From: Sphingobacteriales bacterium
Lineage (GTDB): Bacteria > Bacteroidota > Bacteroidia > Chitinophagales > Chitinophagaceae
Length of the DNA: 58,476 nucleotides
Direction of reading: 5' to 3'
Assembly: GCA_900299255.1 (NCBI GenBank)
Contig: OMJB01000068.1
Location: forward strand, 1-58,476
Positions 17,972 through 27,119 of this stretch are shown here, in pieces. The notes beneath the pieces were generated by a model. It searched no databases. It was not told the origin of the DNA and was given only the letters and a program-made list of their open reading frames with translations. Numbering within the stretch: the first letter of the stretch is position 1; each line of letters begins with the position of its first letter. The translations under genes were made by a program, and so were the position numbers.

Positions 17972-19750
17972 CTACTCCACAACCGGCACAAAAGGCATTG
18001 CCATCATAGCCTTGCCATTCATTTTGCGCAGATCCTGAAACTTCTGAAACCATTCATAACCTGAACCGATTTCTTCTTTAATGGCTGTTTTAACTGCCGC
18101 CTTCGAATCCGTTTTGTTGTTGAATTTCTTAAGTATCATGTTCAACTTATCTGTTGGTTCAGGATAAGTCACTACCCTGTAATCTTTCAGCTTAGCCAGC
18201 CCGGCTACACAGCTTACAGCCCTGTCTATACCGCCAAGGCCATCAACCAAGCCTATTGCCAGTGCATCTGTACCGGTCCACACGCGGCCCTGAGCTATGC
18301 TATCTACATTTTCAGGGCTTAGTTTTCGGCCTGTTGCCACATGCCTTTTAAACAGGCTGTAGATAGTATCAACCATCGTCTGCATGCGCTGTCCCTCCTC
18401 GACAGTCAGCGGGCGGGTTGCAGTTGGCACATCTGCATATGGGGCATTTTTTACGCCGTCAAAATTCACCCCCATTCTGTTCTTCAGCAGCTTATCCATG
18501 CTGAACATAAGGCTGAATACGCCAATACTGCCGGTAATGGTATTGGGCATTGCAAAAATACTGTCGGCCATACAAGAGATATAATAACCTCCCGATGCGG
18601 CATAGTCGCCCATAGATACTACCAGATGTTTCTTTTGCTTCAATAGCTCCAGTTCCCGCAGAATCACTTCAGATGCCAGCGCACTGCCACCGGGCGAGTT
18701 CACACGTAGTACCACTGCCTTTACGTTGTCATCTTTACGCAGTTTAATAATATCGTCACAAAGTGTGCGCGACGCTATCTGGTGTTCGTCGTCCTGTTCC
18801 CCATCCACAATATTGCCCTCTGCATATAAAACAGCAATTTTATTTTCGCTGGTTCTTTTATCTATTTTATGTGCACTGGCATAATCGCCTATAGCCACAT
18901 ATTTCATAGCTGTCCCCTCCGGTGTTCCGGTTTTTGCACGCAGCCTTTGCTCCACCTGGTCCCAGTACAACAGCCCTGCTACCAGATTATACTTCAAAGC
19001 ATCAGCCGGAAAAACAACACTGCCTTTCTGTGCCCACTGGTGTATGGTGTTCTTGCTTACATGTGCGTATGCGGCTGCCCCTTCCAGGTATTGGTTCCAA
19101 ATACCAGCCTGAAATGCCTGAATCTGCAGGCGGTTAGGCTCACTCATTTTCTCAGCGCGGAACGGCTCTGTAGCACTCTTGAATTTACCCGCATAGAAAA
19201 TCTCCGGCTGCAGTTCCAGTTTGTCCAGTGTACCTTTAAAGAAGGCAAGTATGGTTGCAAACCCCTTCAGGTCGAAGCCACCCGCCGGATTGAGGTAAAT
19301 ACTGTCGGCAGGGCTGGCAGCGAAATAGGCAGACTGCGTAATATCCTCGCCATAGGCATAAATAAATTTTTTGGAAGTTTTAAAATCGCGCAGTGCCTGC
19401 TGTAGCTGCTGCAGTGTAGCCCAGCCATTGGGCGACGGGCTCATTTTTATCAGTATCCCCTTTATCTTGTCGTCGGTTTTTGCCTGTTCCAACGCCCTGG
19501 TTATATCATACAAACCAGGCACATAATCATCCCCTGATCCCAGCACCGCCAATGAATTAGCCTGGCCCTGCTCATGAATTCGTTTTCCCATGTCTACCAC
19601 CAGCACACTGCCCTCCAGCTTTTTGGTTTCTTTTTCATTCATAGAGCTGGTGAGTGCCGAGATAACACCCACTACCAGCAGTATCCCTATGATTGACAGA
19701 ACAATGGTGGATAGCATAGATGCAAAAAACATCTTGAAAAACTCTTTCAT
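17972..19750 (-). CDS. sppA: Signal peptide peptidase SppA, 67K type
   Basis: SppA is an inner-membrane serine protease that degrades cleaved signal peptides. One N-terminal membrane helix (about 10-33) is followed by two tandem ClpP-like (S49) domains. The general-base Lys lies in YAGKFKSATEPFRA near residue 187. The nucleophile Ser lies in YAASGGYYISC near residue 385, in the second domain, the arrangement of the long E. coli-type enzyme. At 592 residues the length fits. A TATCTTTG box lies 23 bp upstream of the ATG on the minus strand (19781 to 19774). Confidence 0.95.
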   Translation of the reverse strand: MKEFFKMFFASMLSTIVLSIIGILLVVGVISALTSSMNEKETKKLEGSVLVVDMGKRIHEQGQANSLAVLGSGDDYVPGLYDITRALEQAKTDDKIKGILIKMSPSPNGWATLQQLQQALRDFKTSKKFIYAYGEDITQSAYFAASPADSIYLNPAGGFDLKGFATILAFFKGTLDKLELQPEIFYAGKFKSATEPFRAEKMSEPNRLQIQAFQAGIWNQYLEGAAAYAHVSKNTIHQWAQKGSVVFPADALKYNLVAGLLYWDQVEQRLRAKTGTPEGTAMKYVAIGDYASAHKIDKRTSENKIAVLYAEGNIVDGEQDDEHQIASRTLCDDIIKLRKDDNVKAVVLRVNSPGGSALASEVILRELELLKQKKHLVVSMGDYAASGGYYISCMADSIFAMPNTITGSIGVFSLMFSMDKLLKNRMGVNFDGVKNAPYADVPTATRPLTVEEGQRMQTMVDTIYSLFKRHVATGRKLSPENVDSIAQGRVWTGTDALAIGLVDGLGGIDRAVSCVAGLAKLKDYRVVTYPEPTDKLNMILKKFNNKTDSKAAVKTAIKEEIGSGYEWFQKFQDLRKMNGKAMMAMPFVPVVE

Positions 19751-19773
19751 ATAGTTGGCTGTTGTTTGATTGG

Positions 19774-19781
19774 CAAAGATA
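19774..19781 (-). promoter_or_regulatory. Candidate -7 box for sppA
   Basis: TATCTTTG (minus strand) matches TAnnTTTG exactly, 23 bp before the sppA ATG. A TTG at 19800 to 19798 gives a 16-bp spacer, a little short of the usual 19-23. Confidence 0.45.
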
Positions 19782-19941
19782 CATGGATGTTATATATCAA
19801 TGAGGTGATTTTTAACGTTAGATTGGTAGCTGCAGGCTCGTATCAATGCTATACCGGCCATTTTTGAGCATTCTTCAGGATGTCTCTAGCGTTTTTAGCA
19901 TAAATTGCGCCTCATACTCTGGAACAAGCTGTATAATTTAA

Positions 19942-22374
19942 ATGAGCATAAAAAGAACCTTATTATATGTACTTATTGCCGTGGCCGGAATATCGGGTTC
20001 TGCGTATGGACAGATCATCACAACAATTGCCGGCGATGGTGTAGCCGGCCATACTGGCAATGGCGGTGCTGCAACTTCTGCCCAAATTATTGCACCGGTT
20101 TGTGTTGCTCCCAGCCGGAAATTTGAGGTTGTTATTGGTGATAACGCTTCCAGTGTCAGAAGAGTGAGTACTCACGGTATTATTAATACTATTGCAGGCA
20201 TACCGGATTCTATCGGATTTTCGGGAGATAACGGACCAGCAACGGCTGCCAAAATGCTGAGTCCATTCGGTGTCACATATGACTTAACAGGCAATTTATT
20301 TATAGCAGATAAAGCAAATAACAGAATTCGCAGGGTTGATACCTCAGGCGTAATAACAACAGTTGCCGGATGCACAGTATGCCTGGGTAGTGAGGGTGTG
20401 CCCGCCACTAATGCAAATCTTGATTTTCCGATTGCAGTGGTATTTGACAGGACAGGCAATATGTTCATTAATGATTTCCTGAGCCATTCTGTAAAAAAAA
20501 TAAACAGTTCCGGCATTATTAATACATATGCCGGACAGCCTGGGATATCGGGTTTTGCAGGCGATGGCGGCCCGGCAACGGCTGCTAAACTCGACCGCCC
20601 CTACGGCCTAGCCCTGGCGCACGATGGATCGCTTCTCGTTTTAGACATGGGCAACCAGCGCATCCGAAGAATAGACACTGCAGGCATCATTACCACCCTT
20701 GCAGGTACGGGTACTGCTGGTTATTCCGGCGACGGCGGCTCTTCGTTATCGGCTCAGTTCAACTGGCCAAATGGAATCGCCACCGACACAGCAGGCAACA
20801 TTTATATAGCCGACTTCGATAATCACGCTGTTCGGAAAATAGATTTAACAGGCACCATCAGCACTATTGCCGGTACTGGCACCGGAGGGTTCGGTGGCGA
20901 CAATGGCCCTGCAACAGCAGCTATGCTCAACGAACCTGCGTCGGTTGCGGCAGACAGAATCGGGAATATCTACATTGCAGATTACGGTAATTTCAGAGTA
21001 AGGCGGATAACTTATGCACTGGATACGATTGCCGGTATGCGAACAATATGCGCAGGCACCTCAGTGCAGCTAACAGATGCCGTCTCAGGCGGCCATTGGA
21101 CTAGTGCAGACACCTTAGTGGCTGTTGCAGATTCCAATACCGGAGTTGTTACCGGAAAATCCGCAGGCCTGGTAAATATAACCTATTCTTTCGGAACGCT
21201 GTTTCAAACCACTACAGTTACTGTTTTGCCGGCACCAGATGCCGGCATCATCAGCGGCCCAGACAGCATCTGCGCATGGTCTCCCCGCACTTATATTGAT
21301 ACAACACCAGGTGGCCTTTGGGGGATAACCAACGTAAACGCCTTTGTGGATTCGTTTGGCAAGGTTACTGGTACCACAAAGGGCTTCGATTCAGTTTTCT
21401 ACACTGTAATCAATTCCTGCGGATCTGATACTGCATTCAGAGAGATCTTTATAAAGGCATACCCAAATGCAGGTTATATTTCGGGCAAAAACACTGTGTG
21501 CCTTAGCGAAAGTGCGCAACTTGCAGATACTTTTGGAATTGCGCTTTGGATTAATACCAATAACCGGGGTTCTTACGCCACAGTCAGCCCCGATTCTATA
21601 CTGTTTACCGGTTTGGCTGTTGGTTTGGACACTATATTGGCTGTAAAATATACAGGATGCGGAAACGATACAGCCAGAAAGGTTTTGGCCATCCATGCCC
21701 TGCCGGATGCTGGCACCATTACTGGAAACACTACCGTTTGTGTAAATGAGACAATTCAGTTGTCTGATACTTTGCCGGCTGGAAAATGGACCGTGTTCAA
21801 CGACAATGCCGCATTGGTGGGAACGGCTTATGTAACAGGGCAAACACCGGGTAATGACACTGTAATGTACAAAGTAACCAATGTTTGTGGCGTTGACTCT
21901 GTGTTATGGCCCATCAGCGTATTCCCGTTACCAGAAATTCCGGCAATAACCCGGGTCAAAAATACACTTACAATACCCGGCGGGTATACCCTGTACCTGT
22001 GGACACTGAATGGCAACCCGATAGCCGGGGCAACCGACAGCAGCTATACCGTTACGCAGGAAGGCAGCTATTGGGTACAGGTTGCCAACCCATATTATTG
22101 TGTTGTATCTTCCCCTCCCGTCACCATAACAGATTTTGAATGCAATCCAGATGAAATCAGAATGTTCCCAAGCCCTGCTTCAACGTTGATTATGATTGAC
22201 TGGTGCAGGCCTGTTAACGCCAGGCTTATGTGCATAGACGGCAAAACTGTTATGTACCTGAAAAACATAAACCAGATTGATATCAGTGGCCTGCCTAACG
22301 GAATTTATCAGGTTTCGCTTTCTGATGACAGAGGCAACGTGATTAAAACAAGCCGCATTACCAAGCTACAGTAA
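19942..22374 (+). CDS. NHL-repeat secreted protein with Ig-like modules and T9SS sorting domain
   Basis: The 810-residue protein has a signal peptide (about 1-23). About five NHL beta-propeller repeats follow (about 25-355), with recurring TIAGxGxxGxxGDxGPATAA, GVAxDxxGNxYIAD and NxxIRRIDxxG. Three to four Ig-like modules come next (about 365-700), each with a conserved Cys (ICAGTSVQL, VCLSESAQL, VCVNETIQL) and the PDAGxIxG linker seen in the gene at the left edge. The C terminus has the T9SS type A pattern (FPSPASTLI...GLPNGIYQVSL...). It is predicted to be secreted across the outer membrane and attached to the surface. The ligand is unknown. Confidence 0.9.
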   Translation: MSIKRTLLYVLIAVAGISGSAYGQIITTIAGDGVAGHTGNGGAATSAQIIAPVCVAPSRKFEVVIGDNASSVRRVSTHGIINTIAGIPDSIGFSGDNGPATAAKMLSPFGVTYDLTGNLFIADKANNRIRRVDTSGVITTVAGCTVCLGSEGVPATNANLDFPIAVVFDRTGNMFINDFLSHSVKKINSSGIINTYAGQPGISGFAGDGGPATAAKLDRPYGLALAHDGSLLVLDMGNQRIRRIDTAGIITTLAGTGTAGYSGDGGSSLSAQFNWPNGIATDTAGNIYIADFDNHAVRKIDLTGTISTIAGTGTGGFGGDNGPATAAMLNEPASVAADRIGNIYIADYGNFRVRRITYALDTIAGMRTICAGTSVQLTDAVSGGHWTSADTLVAVADSNTGVVTGKSAGLVNITYSFGTLFQTTTVTVLPAPDAGIISGPDSICAWSPRTYIDTTPGGLWGITNVNAFVDSFGKVTGTTKGFDSVFYTVINSCGSDTAFREIFIKAYPNAGYISGKNTVCLSESAQLADTFGIALWINTNNRGSYATVSPDSILFTGLAVGLDTILAVKYTGCGNDTARKVLAIHALPDAGTITGNTTVCVNETIQLSDTLPAGKWTVFNDNAALVGTAYVTGQTPGNDTVMYKVTNVCGVDSVLWPISVFPLPEIPAITRVKNTLTIPGGYTLYLWTLNGNPIAGATDSSYTVTQEGSYWVQVANPYYCVVSSPPVTITDFECNPDEIRMFPSPASTLIMIDWCRPVNARLMCIDGKTVMYLKNINQIDISGLPNGIYQVSLSDDRGNVIKTSRITKLQ

Positions 22375-22406
22375 CAGAACAGTTGCATCTGTAAATTGCC
22401 GTAAAT

Positions 22407-22441
22407 TTTGGAAAACCAGCGAAAAAACCTTCTTACTTTTG
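22407..22441 (+). promoter_or_regulatory. Candidate promoter of folK
   Basis: TTTG at 22407-22410, a 23-bp spacer, then TACTTTTG at 22434-22441. The -7 box ends 7 nt before the folK ATG, so the leader would be only a base or so long. Confidence 0.5.
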
Positions 22442-22448
22442 CTTACCA

Positions 22449-22937
22449 ATGAGTAATGTATACCTGCTTCTGGGCAGCAATGAGGGAAACAGGCTGAACT
22501 GGATGCAGCAGGCCATAGGCCAGCTGGGGATAAAATCGGGGAATATACTGCGAAGGTCTGCGGTATATCAGACCGCGGCGTGGGGGCTGAGTGACCAGCC
22601 GGATTTTCTAAATATGGTGGTACTGCTGGAAACCGGCCTTCAACCACTAGCACTGCTGAAAAACATTCAGGAAATTGAGCAACTGGCTGGCAGGCAAAGA
22701 GAAATAAAATGGGGACAAAGGACATTAGACATTGATATTCTATTATATGAAGACGAGATTATTAACTTACCTGAACTCACTATTCCGCACGGATTTATGC
22801 AAGAGCGCAGGTTCACATTAGCTCCTCTTGCTGAGCTTGCGCCTGATTTGATCCACCCCACTCTTAAAAAGTCAATCAAAACACTACTGCTTGAATGCCC
22901 AGACCAACTGGAAGTGCATACTTATGAACAGCAATAG
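22449..22937 (+). CDS. folK: 2-amino-4-hydroxy-6-hydroxymethyldihydropteridine diphosphokinase
   Basis: FolK transfers pyrophosphate from ATP to 6-hydroxymethyl-7,8-dihydropterin in folate synthesis. The N terminus VYLLLGSNEGNRL is diagnostic, as are SAVYQTAAWG, QPDFLNMVV, GQRTLDIDILLY with the Mg-binding Asp pair, and IPHGFMQERRFTLAPLAEL. At 162 residues the length is normal. It is not next to folB or folP here. A promoter-like TACTTTTG box lies 7 nt before the ATG. Confidence 0.97.
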   Translation: MSNVYLLLGSNEGNRLNWMQQAIGQLGIKSGNILRRSAVYQTAAWGLSDQPDFLNMVVLLETGLQPLALLKNIQEIEQLAGRQREIKWGQRTLDIDILLYEDEIINLPELTIPHGFMQERRFTLAPLAELAPDLIHPTLKKSIKTLLLECPDQLEVHTYEQQ

Positions 22938-23131
22938 ATTGGCTCAGAAAAATAACCTGCGGTGCATGAAACCCATCGGAATTATTCAATAATAAATGTG
23001 ATTTATAACACAGTTCTTGCATTTTATTGGAATATTTATTACCTTAACTTCCGTAAATTCGCAGAGCGTTAAAAACCCCTATCAATACTCACCGAAGCGA
23101 AAGAATATGACTTTTTAGTTAAAATTTGTGT

Positions 23132-25351
23132 ATGGAAGCTGCAAAGGCTAAATCTAAGAAAAATCTTAAAAAAGAATTACAGCATTACTTTGGATTTGAC
23201 AAGTTTAAAGGAGAGCAGGAAAAGATAATACAAAGTGTACTTGATGGAAAGGATACATTTGTAATTATGCCCACAGGTGGCGGAAAATCATTATGTTATC
23301 AGTTGCCTGCCCTGCTCAGTGACGGCGTGGCTATTATTGTATCTCCGCTGATTGCGCTCATGAAAAATCAGGTAGACCTGATACGCGGTTACAGTACCAG
23401 CGACAACATTGCACATTTTCTGAACTCTACTCTGAGCAAAGTGCAGCAGAAAAAAGTAAAATCAGACCTCACAGAAGGAAAAACCAAGATGCTCTATGTG
23501 GCACCTGAAACGCTCACCAAACAGGAAAACATAGCATTTTTTTCAGACCTACCTATTTCTTTTATTGCAGTTGACGAGGCTCACTGTATTTCAGAATGGG
23601 GGCACGATTTCCGCCCGGAATACAGAAAACTAAGGGATATGATCAACATGATCAATCCCGACCTTCCAATAATTGCCCTGACTGCAACTGCTACACCAAA
23701 AGTGCAGGATGACATCGTGAAAAACCTGACACTGCAAAAACCAAATGTATTTATTGACTCTTTTAACCGCCCCAATTTATACTACGAAATTGTCCCTAAA
23801 AGCTCTAAGGAACAAACGCTTAAGAGCATTGTCAAGTTCATCAATACCATGAAAGGCAAGAGCGGTATCATTTATACGCTCAACCGGAAAACCACCGAAG
23901 AACTGGCCAATACGCTGCAAGCAAATGGCATAACAGCAGTTGCCTACCATGCAGGGCTTGAAGGGCCGCTACGTTCGCAGCGGCAGGATATGTTTCTGCT
24001 GGAAAAAGTGGATGTGATTGTGGCTACTATCGCATTCGGCATGGGGATAGACAAACCCGATGTGCGTTTTGTGATTCATTACAATATCCCGAAATCGCTG
24101 GAAAACTATTATCAGGAAACAGGGCGTGCAGGCCGCGATGGACTGGAAGGCAAATGCCTGCTGTACTACTCGCACAAAGATGTGCAGAAACTGGAGCACC
24201 TGATGCGCGACAAACCGCTGAGTGAGCGCGAAATGGGCGGCCAACTGATCTCAGAAACGCTTGCTTATGTAGAAAGTGGCGTGTGCCGCAGAAAACTGCT
24301 GCTGCATTATTTTGGTGAGGAATACAAACAGGAAAACTGCGGGCGCTGCGATAACTGCCTGAATCCGAAAGAAAAACTGGAGGTGAAAGACAGCGTGAAA
24401 ATAACCCTCGATGCAATAGAAGAGCTTGACGAACGTTTTGGCATTGATTATGTTGTAAATATCATATTGGGCAGGGCCAACCCTCAGATTCAGACTTTCA
24501 GGCATGATAAACTGAAATCCTTTGGAAAAGGCCTGGTGATGAAAATGGATTCTAATTTCTGGAACTCCCTTATCCGGCAAATGATGCTGGAAGGCATTAT
24601 CAGAAAAGATATTGAAGAGTATGGCTTGCTGAAGATTACAGATAAGGGCAGGAAATTCCTGAAGAAGCCTTATTCGATTATGGTGGCACTCAACCATCAA
24701 TATGATGAAAATGCCGGCGAAGACGATGAGGTTAGTGGCAACGGTGGCCCGGCAACCACTGACACTGTGCTTTTTGAAATGCTTAAAGACCTCAGAAAGC
24801 AAGTGGCCCGCGAAAAAAACCTGCCTCCTTTTGTGATATTCCTCGAGAATTCACTGGAGGATATGGCCACCAACTACCCTACTACATTTGAAGAACTTGA
24901 GAAAATACAGGGGGTAAGCAAGGGCAAGACTCTACGCTACGGCAAAAAATTCATTGACCTGATATCAAAGTATGTTGAAGAAAATGACATTGTGAAGCCC
25001 GATGATTTTGTAATGAAGAGTGTCGTGAATAAAAGCGGCATGAAGGTGTTTATCATTCAGAATATTGATAAGAAAATACCTCTCGATACCATTGCAAAAA
25101 ACAAAGGCTTGTCTTTACCCGACCTGCTGGTGGAAATGGAAACCATTGTAGCCAGCGGCACCCGCCTGAACCTGGATTATTGCCTGGAGCAGGAGCTGGA
25201 TGAAGACGAACAGGAAGATATATTTGAATATTTCAGAAACAGCCAGGACGACAATATGGAAAGTGCTTTTGAGGAATTTAAAGACCAGGATGTAAGCATT
25301 GAACACCTGAAGATGATGCGCATCAAGTTCCTGAGCGAATACGCAAACTAA
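23132..25351 (+). CDS. recQ: ATP-dependent DNA helicase RecQ
   Basis: RecQ unwinds DNA 3'-to-5' in recombination and repair. In order: motif I MPTGGGKSLCYQLPAL (about 46-61), the DEAH box VDEAHCISEWGHDFRPEY near residue 148, motif VI YYQETGRAGRDG, the zinc-binding Cys cluster (CRRKLLLHYFGE...NCGRCDNC), an RQC winged-helix, and an HRDC domain (about 545-625). A further C-terminal extension of about 110 residues is usual in Bacteroidota RecQ. I use ATG 23132 (739 residues) rather than the TTG two codons upstream. A bidirectional terminator follows 5 bp after the stop. Confidence 0.96.
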   Translation: MEAAKAKSKKNLKKELQHYFGFDKFKGEQEKIIQSVLDGKDTFVIMPTGGGKSLCYQLPALLSDGVAIIVSPLIALMKNQVDLIRGYSTSDNIAHFLNSTLSKVQQKKVKSDLTEGKTKMLYVAPETLTKQENIAFFSDLPISFIAVDEAHCISEWGHDFRPEYRKLRDMINMINPDLPIIALTATATPKVQDDIVKNLTLQKPNVFIDSFNRPNLYYEIVPKSSKEQTLKSIVKFINTMKGKSGIIYTLNRKTTEELANTLQANGITAVAYHAGLEGPLRSQRQDMFLLEKVDVIVATIAFGMGIDKPDVRFVIHYNIPKSLENYYQETGRAGRDGLEGKCLLYYSHKDVQKLEHLMRDKPLSEREMGGQLISETLAYVESGVCRRKLLLHYFGEEYKQENCGRCDNCLNPKEKLEVKDSVKITLDAIEELDERFGIDYVVNIILGRANPQIQTFRHDKLKSFGKGLVMKMDSNFWNSLIRQMMLEGIIRKDIEEYGLLKITDKGRKFLKKPYSIMVALNHQYDENAGEDDEVSGNGGPATTDTVLFEMLKDLRKQVAREKNLPPFVIFLENSLEDMATNYPTTFEELEKIQGVSKGKTLRYGKKFIDLISKYVEENDIVKPDDFVMKSVVNKSGMKVFIIQNIDKKIPLDTIAKNKGLSLPDLLVEMETIVASGTRLNLDYCLEQELDEDEQEDIFEYFRNSQDDNMESAFEEFKDQDVSIEHLKMMRIKFLSEYAN

Positions 25352-25356
25352 AACAT

Positions 25357-25400
25357 ATAACTAAAGAAGGCAACCGGAAATGGTTGCCTTCTTTAGTTAT
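25357..25400. terminator. Bidirectional terminator between recQ and cytochrome-like gene
   Basis: A perfect 19-bp inverted repeat (25357-25375 and 25382-25400, 6-nt loop GGAAAT) with A-rich and T-rich outer ends lies between convergent genes. It can terminate in both directions. Confidence 0.92.
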
Positions 25401-25412
25401 GTAAACAACTGA

Positions 25413-26129
25413 TTAGTTGTTTGGGGCTCCGGCGGCAATCCATTGCCGCACCTGAGTAACCTCGCACGATGACAACTGCAGGCTTGTAGGCGGCATAGGT
25501 AAAAAGCCAGCCGTATGGGCAATATTTCCCAGCAGTTTTCCGGCATCAACCGATGCCTTGACAGAAGCATAATCTGTAAAACTGCCGCCTGCCGCACCTG
25601 CACTGTTATGGCAACCCACACAATACCTTTGCATCAGCGGCGCTATAGCACCGCTATATGTGTAATTGCTGCTATCACAAGCTACTGTACAGGCACCGTA
25701 ATCAACAGCACCAGCCGCAATCCAGCGGCGTAGCAAATCAAGCTGGGTAGCGTTCAACGGCGCCAACCCCTTGGGCATTTTTTCATCGTCCTCCCAAGAA
25801 CCGCCGCCACCCGCAACAGACTGATAAATCTTACTGGCAGCATAATTACCTGGCACAATACCCTTACGCATTATATTCTGATAATTATCCAGCACATAGC
25901 CTTTCTCTGCACTGCTCTGACTGTGGCAATTGCTCATGGCACAGTTAGAAACAAAAATAGGCAGTATATCACGTTCAAAACATATCTCCGGATCGTTGGT
26001 TCGCCTACTGTCGGGCAACACATACGGAGGGTGCGTACATGCATTCAGGCAAAATGCTATAGCCGCCATTGCCAGTATACTTAACATCAACAGTTTTCTC
26101 GTCCTTTGGATTATTCTCATTCCCTGCAT
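25413..26129 (-). CDS. c-type cytochrome-like lipoprotein, two haem motifs
   Basis: The 238-residue protein has a membrane-anchoring signal of lipoprotein type (AFCLNAC). Two cytochrome-like halves follow. The second holds a canonical haem c motif CVGCH. The first has NCAMSNCH, where the Cys residues are four apart (CX4CH). Each half ends in a similar sequence (LLRRWIAAGAVDYGAC and VRQWIAAGAPNN), so the protein is an internal duplication. This resembles the planctomycete-type cytochrome C domains often found on secreted Bacteroidota proteins. The electron partner is unknown. A TAGCTTTG box lies 18 bp upstream of the ATG on the minus strand (26154 to 26147). Confidence 0.8.
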   Translation of the reverse strand: MQGMRIIQRTRKLLMLSILAMAAIAFCLNACTHPPYVLPDSRRTNDPEICFERDILPIFVSNCAMSNCHSQSSAEKGYVLDNYQNIMRKGIVPGNYAASKIYQSVAGGGGSWEDDEKMPKGLAPLNATQLDLLRRWIAAGAVDYGACTVACDSSNYTYSGAIAPLMQRYCVGCHNSAGAAGGSFTDYASVKASVDAGKLLGNIAHTAGFLPMPPTSLQLSSCEVTQVRQWIAAGAPNN

Positions 26130-26199
26130 TTTAATCTACTTAACAACAAAGCTACACCATACACTTGGGCGAAAGGCTGACAAAAGTCAATTTAACAAA

Positions 26200-26219
26200 A
26201 TGGATGGATGGATGGATGG
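26200..26219. repeat. (ATGG)5 microsatellite
   Basis: Five uninterrupted copies of ATGG lie in the intergenic region between the cytochrome-like gene and tetR. It is about 50 bp upstream of the cytochrome-like gene's -7 box, so length changes there would be outside any coding frame. Confidence 0.8.
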
Positions 26220-26386
26220 CATTACCTATGTGAGTTTTTATAGACACAATTAGCATCTAACAGCATCGTAACAAAATTTATAGCACTATTAACCGGACGT
26301 TCAAAAGCATCGCAATCCGTTGATTTTCAGCACCAATCAGTTTAGCTTATAGGCCTATTGGAATAAACCGGGTACCCGAATTAATT

Positions 26387-26422
26387 AAACGTTTGTTTAG
26401 TTTTAAACAGTTGTTTAGTTTT
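26387..26422 (+). promoter_or_regulatory. Tandem 18-bp operator repeats upstream of tetR
   Basis: Two adjacent 18-bp units, AAAC-GT-TTGTTTAGTTTT (26387-26404) and AAAC-AG-TTGTTTAGTTTT (26405-26422), differ at two positions only. They cover the promoter elements of the tetR operon, so they are the likely binding sites for the TetR protein encoded next. Confidence 0.7.
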
Positions 26423-26423
26423 G
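26392..26423 (+). promoter_or_regulatory. Promoter of the tetR-efflux operon
   Basis: TTTG at 26392-26395, a 20-bp spacer, and TAGTTTTG at 26416-26423 match the Bacteroidota -33/-7 consensus. The tetR ATG is 66 bp downstream. The promoter overlaps both 18-bp operator repeats, a layout that suits autorepression. Confidence 0.75.
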
Positions 26424-26489
26424 CTATCAATTTAATGACAGGGCAACTCAATTTATTTCAAACGGATCAGCACTCCAAATTGAAATGAT

Positions 26490-27119
26490 ATGGAATTCAA
26501 CGAAAAGCAATTAGCGATTATTCATACAGCAGAGAAACTGTTTTCTGTTACGGGCTTCGATGGTACATCGGTCAGGGATATTGCTAACGAAGCGGGCATA
26601 AACGTAGCAATGGTGTCCTACTATTTCGGATCCAAAGAAAAACTGATGGAAGCCGTGTTCGAACACCGGACTAACCAGATGCGCATCAAAGTGGAAAACA
26701 TGCTGCAAAATGATCAGTACTCCCACCTTGATAAAATATTCATGATTATTGATGAGTATGTTGATAAGTTCGTAGACAGGCAGGATTTTCATAAACTAAT
26801 GATGAGGGAACAGTTTAATGAAAAAGGAACACTGATTACGGATCTGATACATGAGGTAAAACTGAAGAACCTGGCATCCATCACAAAACTGATACGTGCC
26901 GGACAGAAATCCGGCAACTTCGCAAAAAATATAGATGTGGTATTAATGATGGCTACCATAACTGGAACAATAAGCCAGATCATCAATTCACAGCGATTTT
27001 ACCGCGAGACCCACAGTATGACCGACCTACCTGCTGAAGAATTCAATAAACATATACGCAAGAAACTGAGTACCTATCTCAAGAGCCTGTTTAAAACATT
27101 CCTTACAAATGAAGCATAG
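26490..27119 (+). CDS. TetR/AcrR family transcriptional repressor
   Basis: The 209-residue regulator has a TetR-type N-terminal helix-turn-helix (about 12-55: AEKLFSVTGFDGTSVRDIANEAGINVAMVSYYFGSKEKL, in overlapping segments). A helical ligand-binding domain makes up the rest. It is the first gene of a four-gene operon encoding a tripartite efflux pump, so it probably represses the operon and is released by a pump substrate. Its stop codon overlaps the tolC-like start by 11 bp. Confidence 0.93.
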   Translation: MEFNEKQLAIIHTAEKLFSVTGFDGTSVRDIANEAGINVAMVSYYFGSKEKLMEAVFEHRTNQMRIKVENMLQNDQYSHLDKIFMIIDEYVDKFVDRQDFHKLMMREQFNEKGTLITDLIHEVKLKNLASITKLIRAGQKSGNFAKNIDVVLMMATITGTISQIINSQRFYRETHSMTDLPAEEFNKHIRKKLSTYLKSLFKTFLTNEA

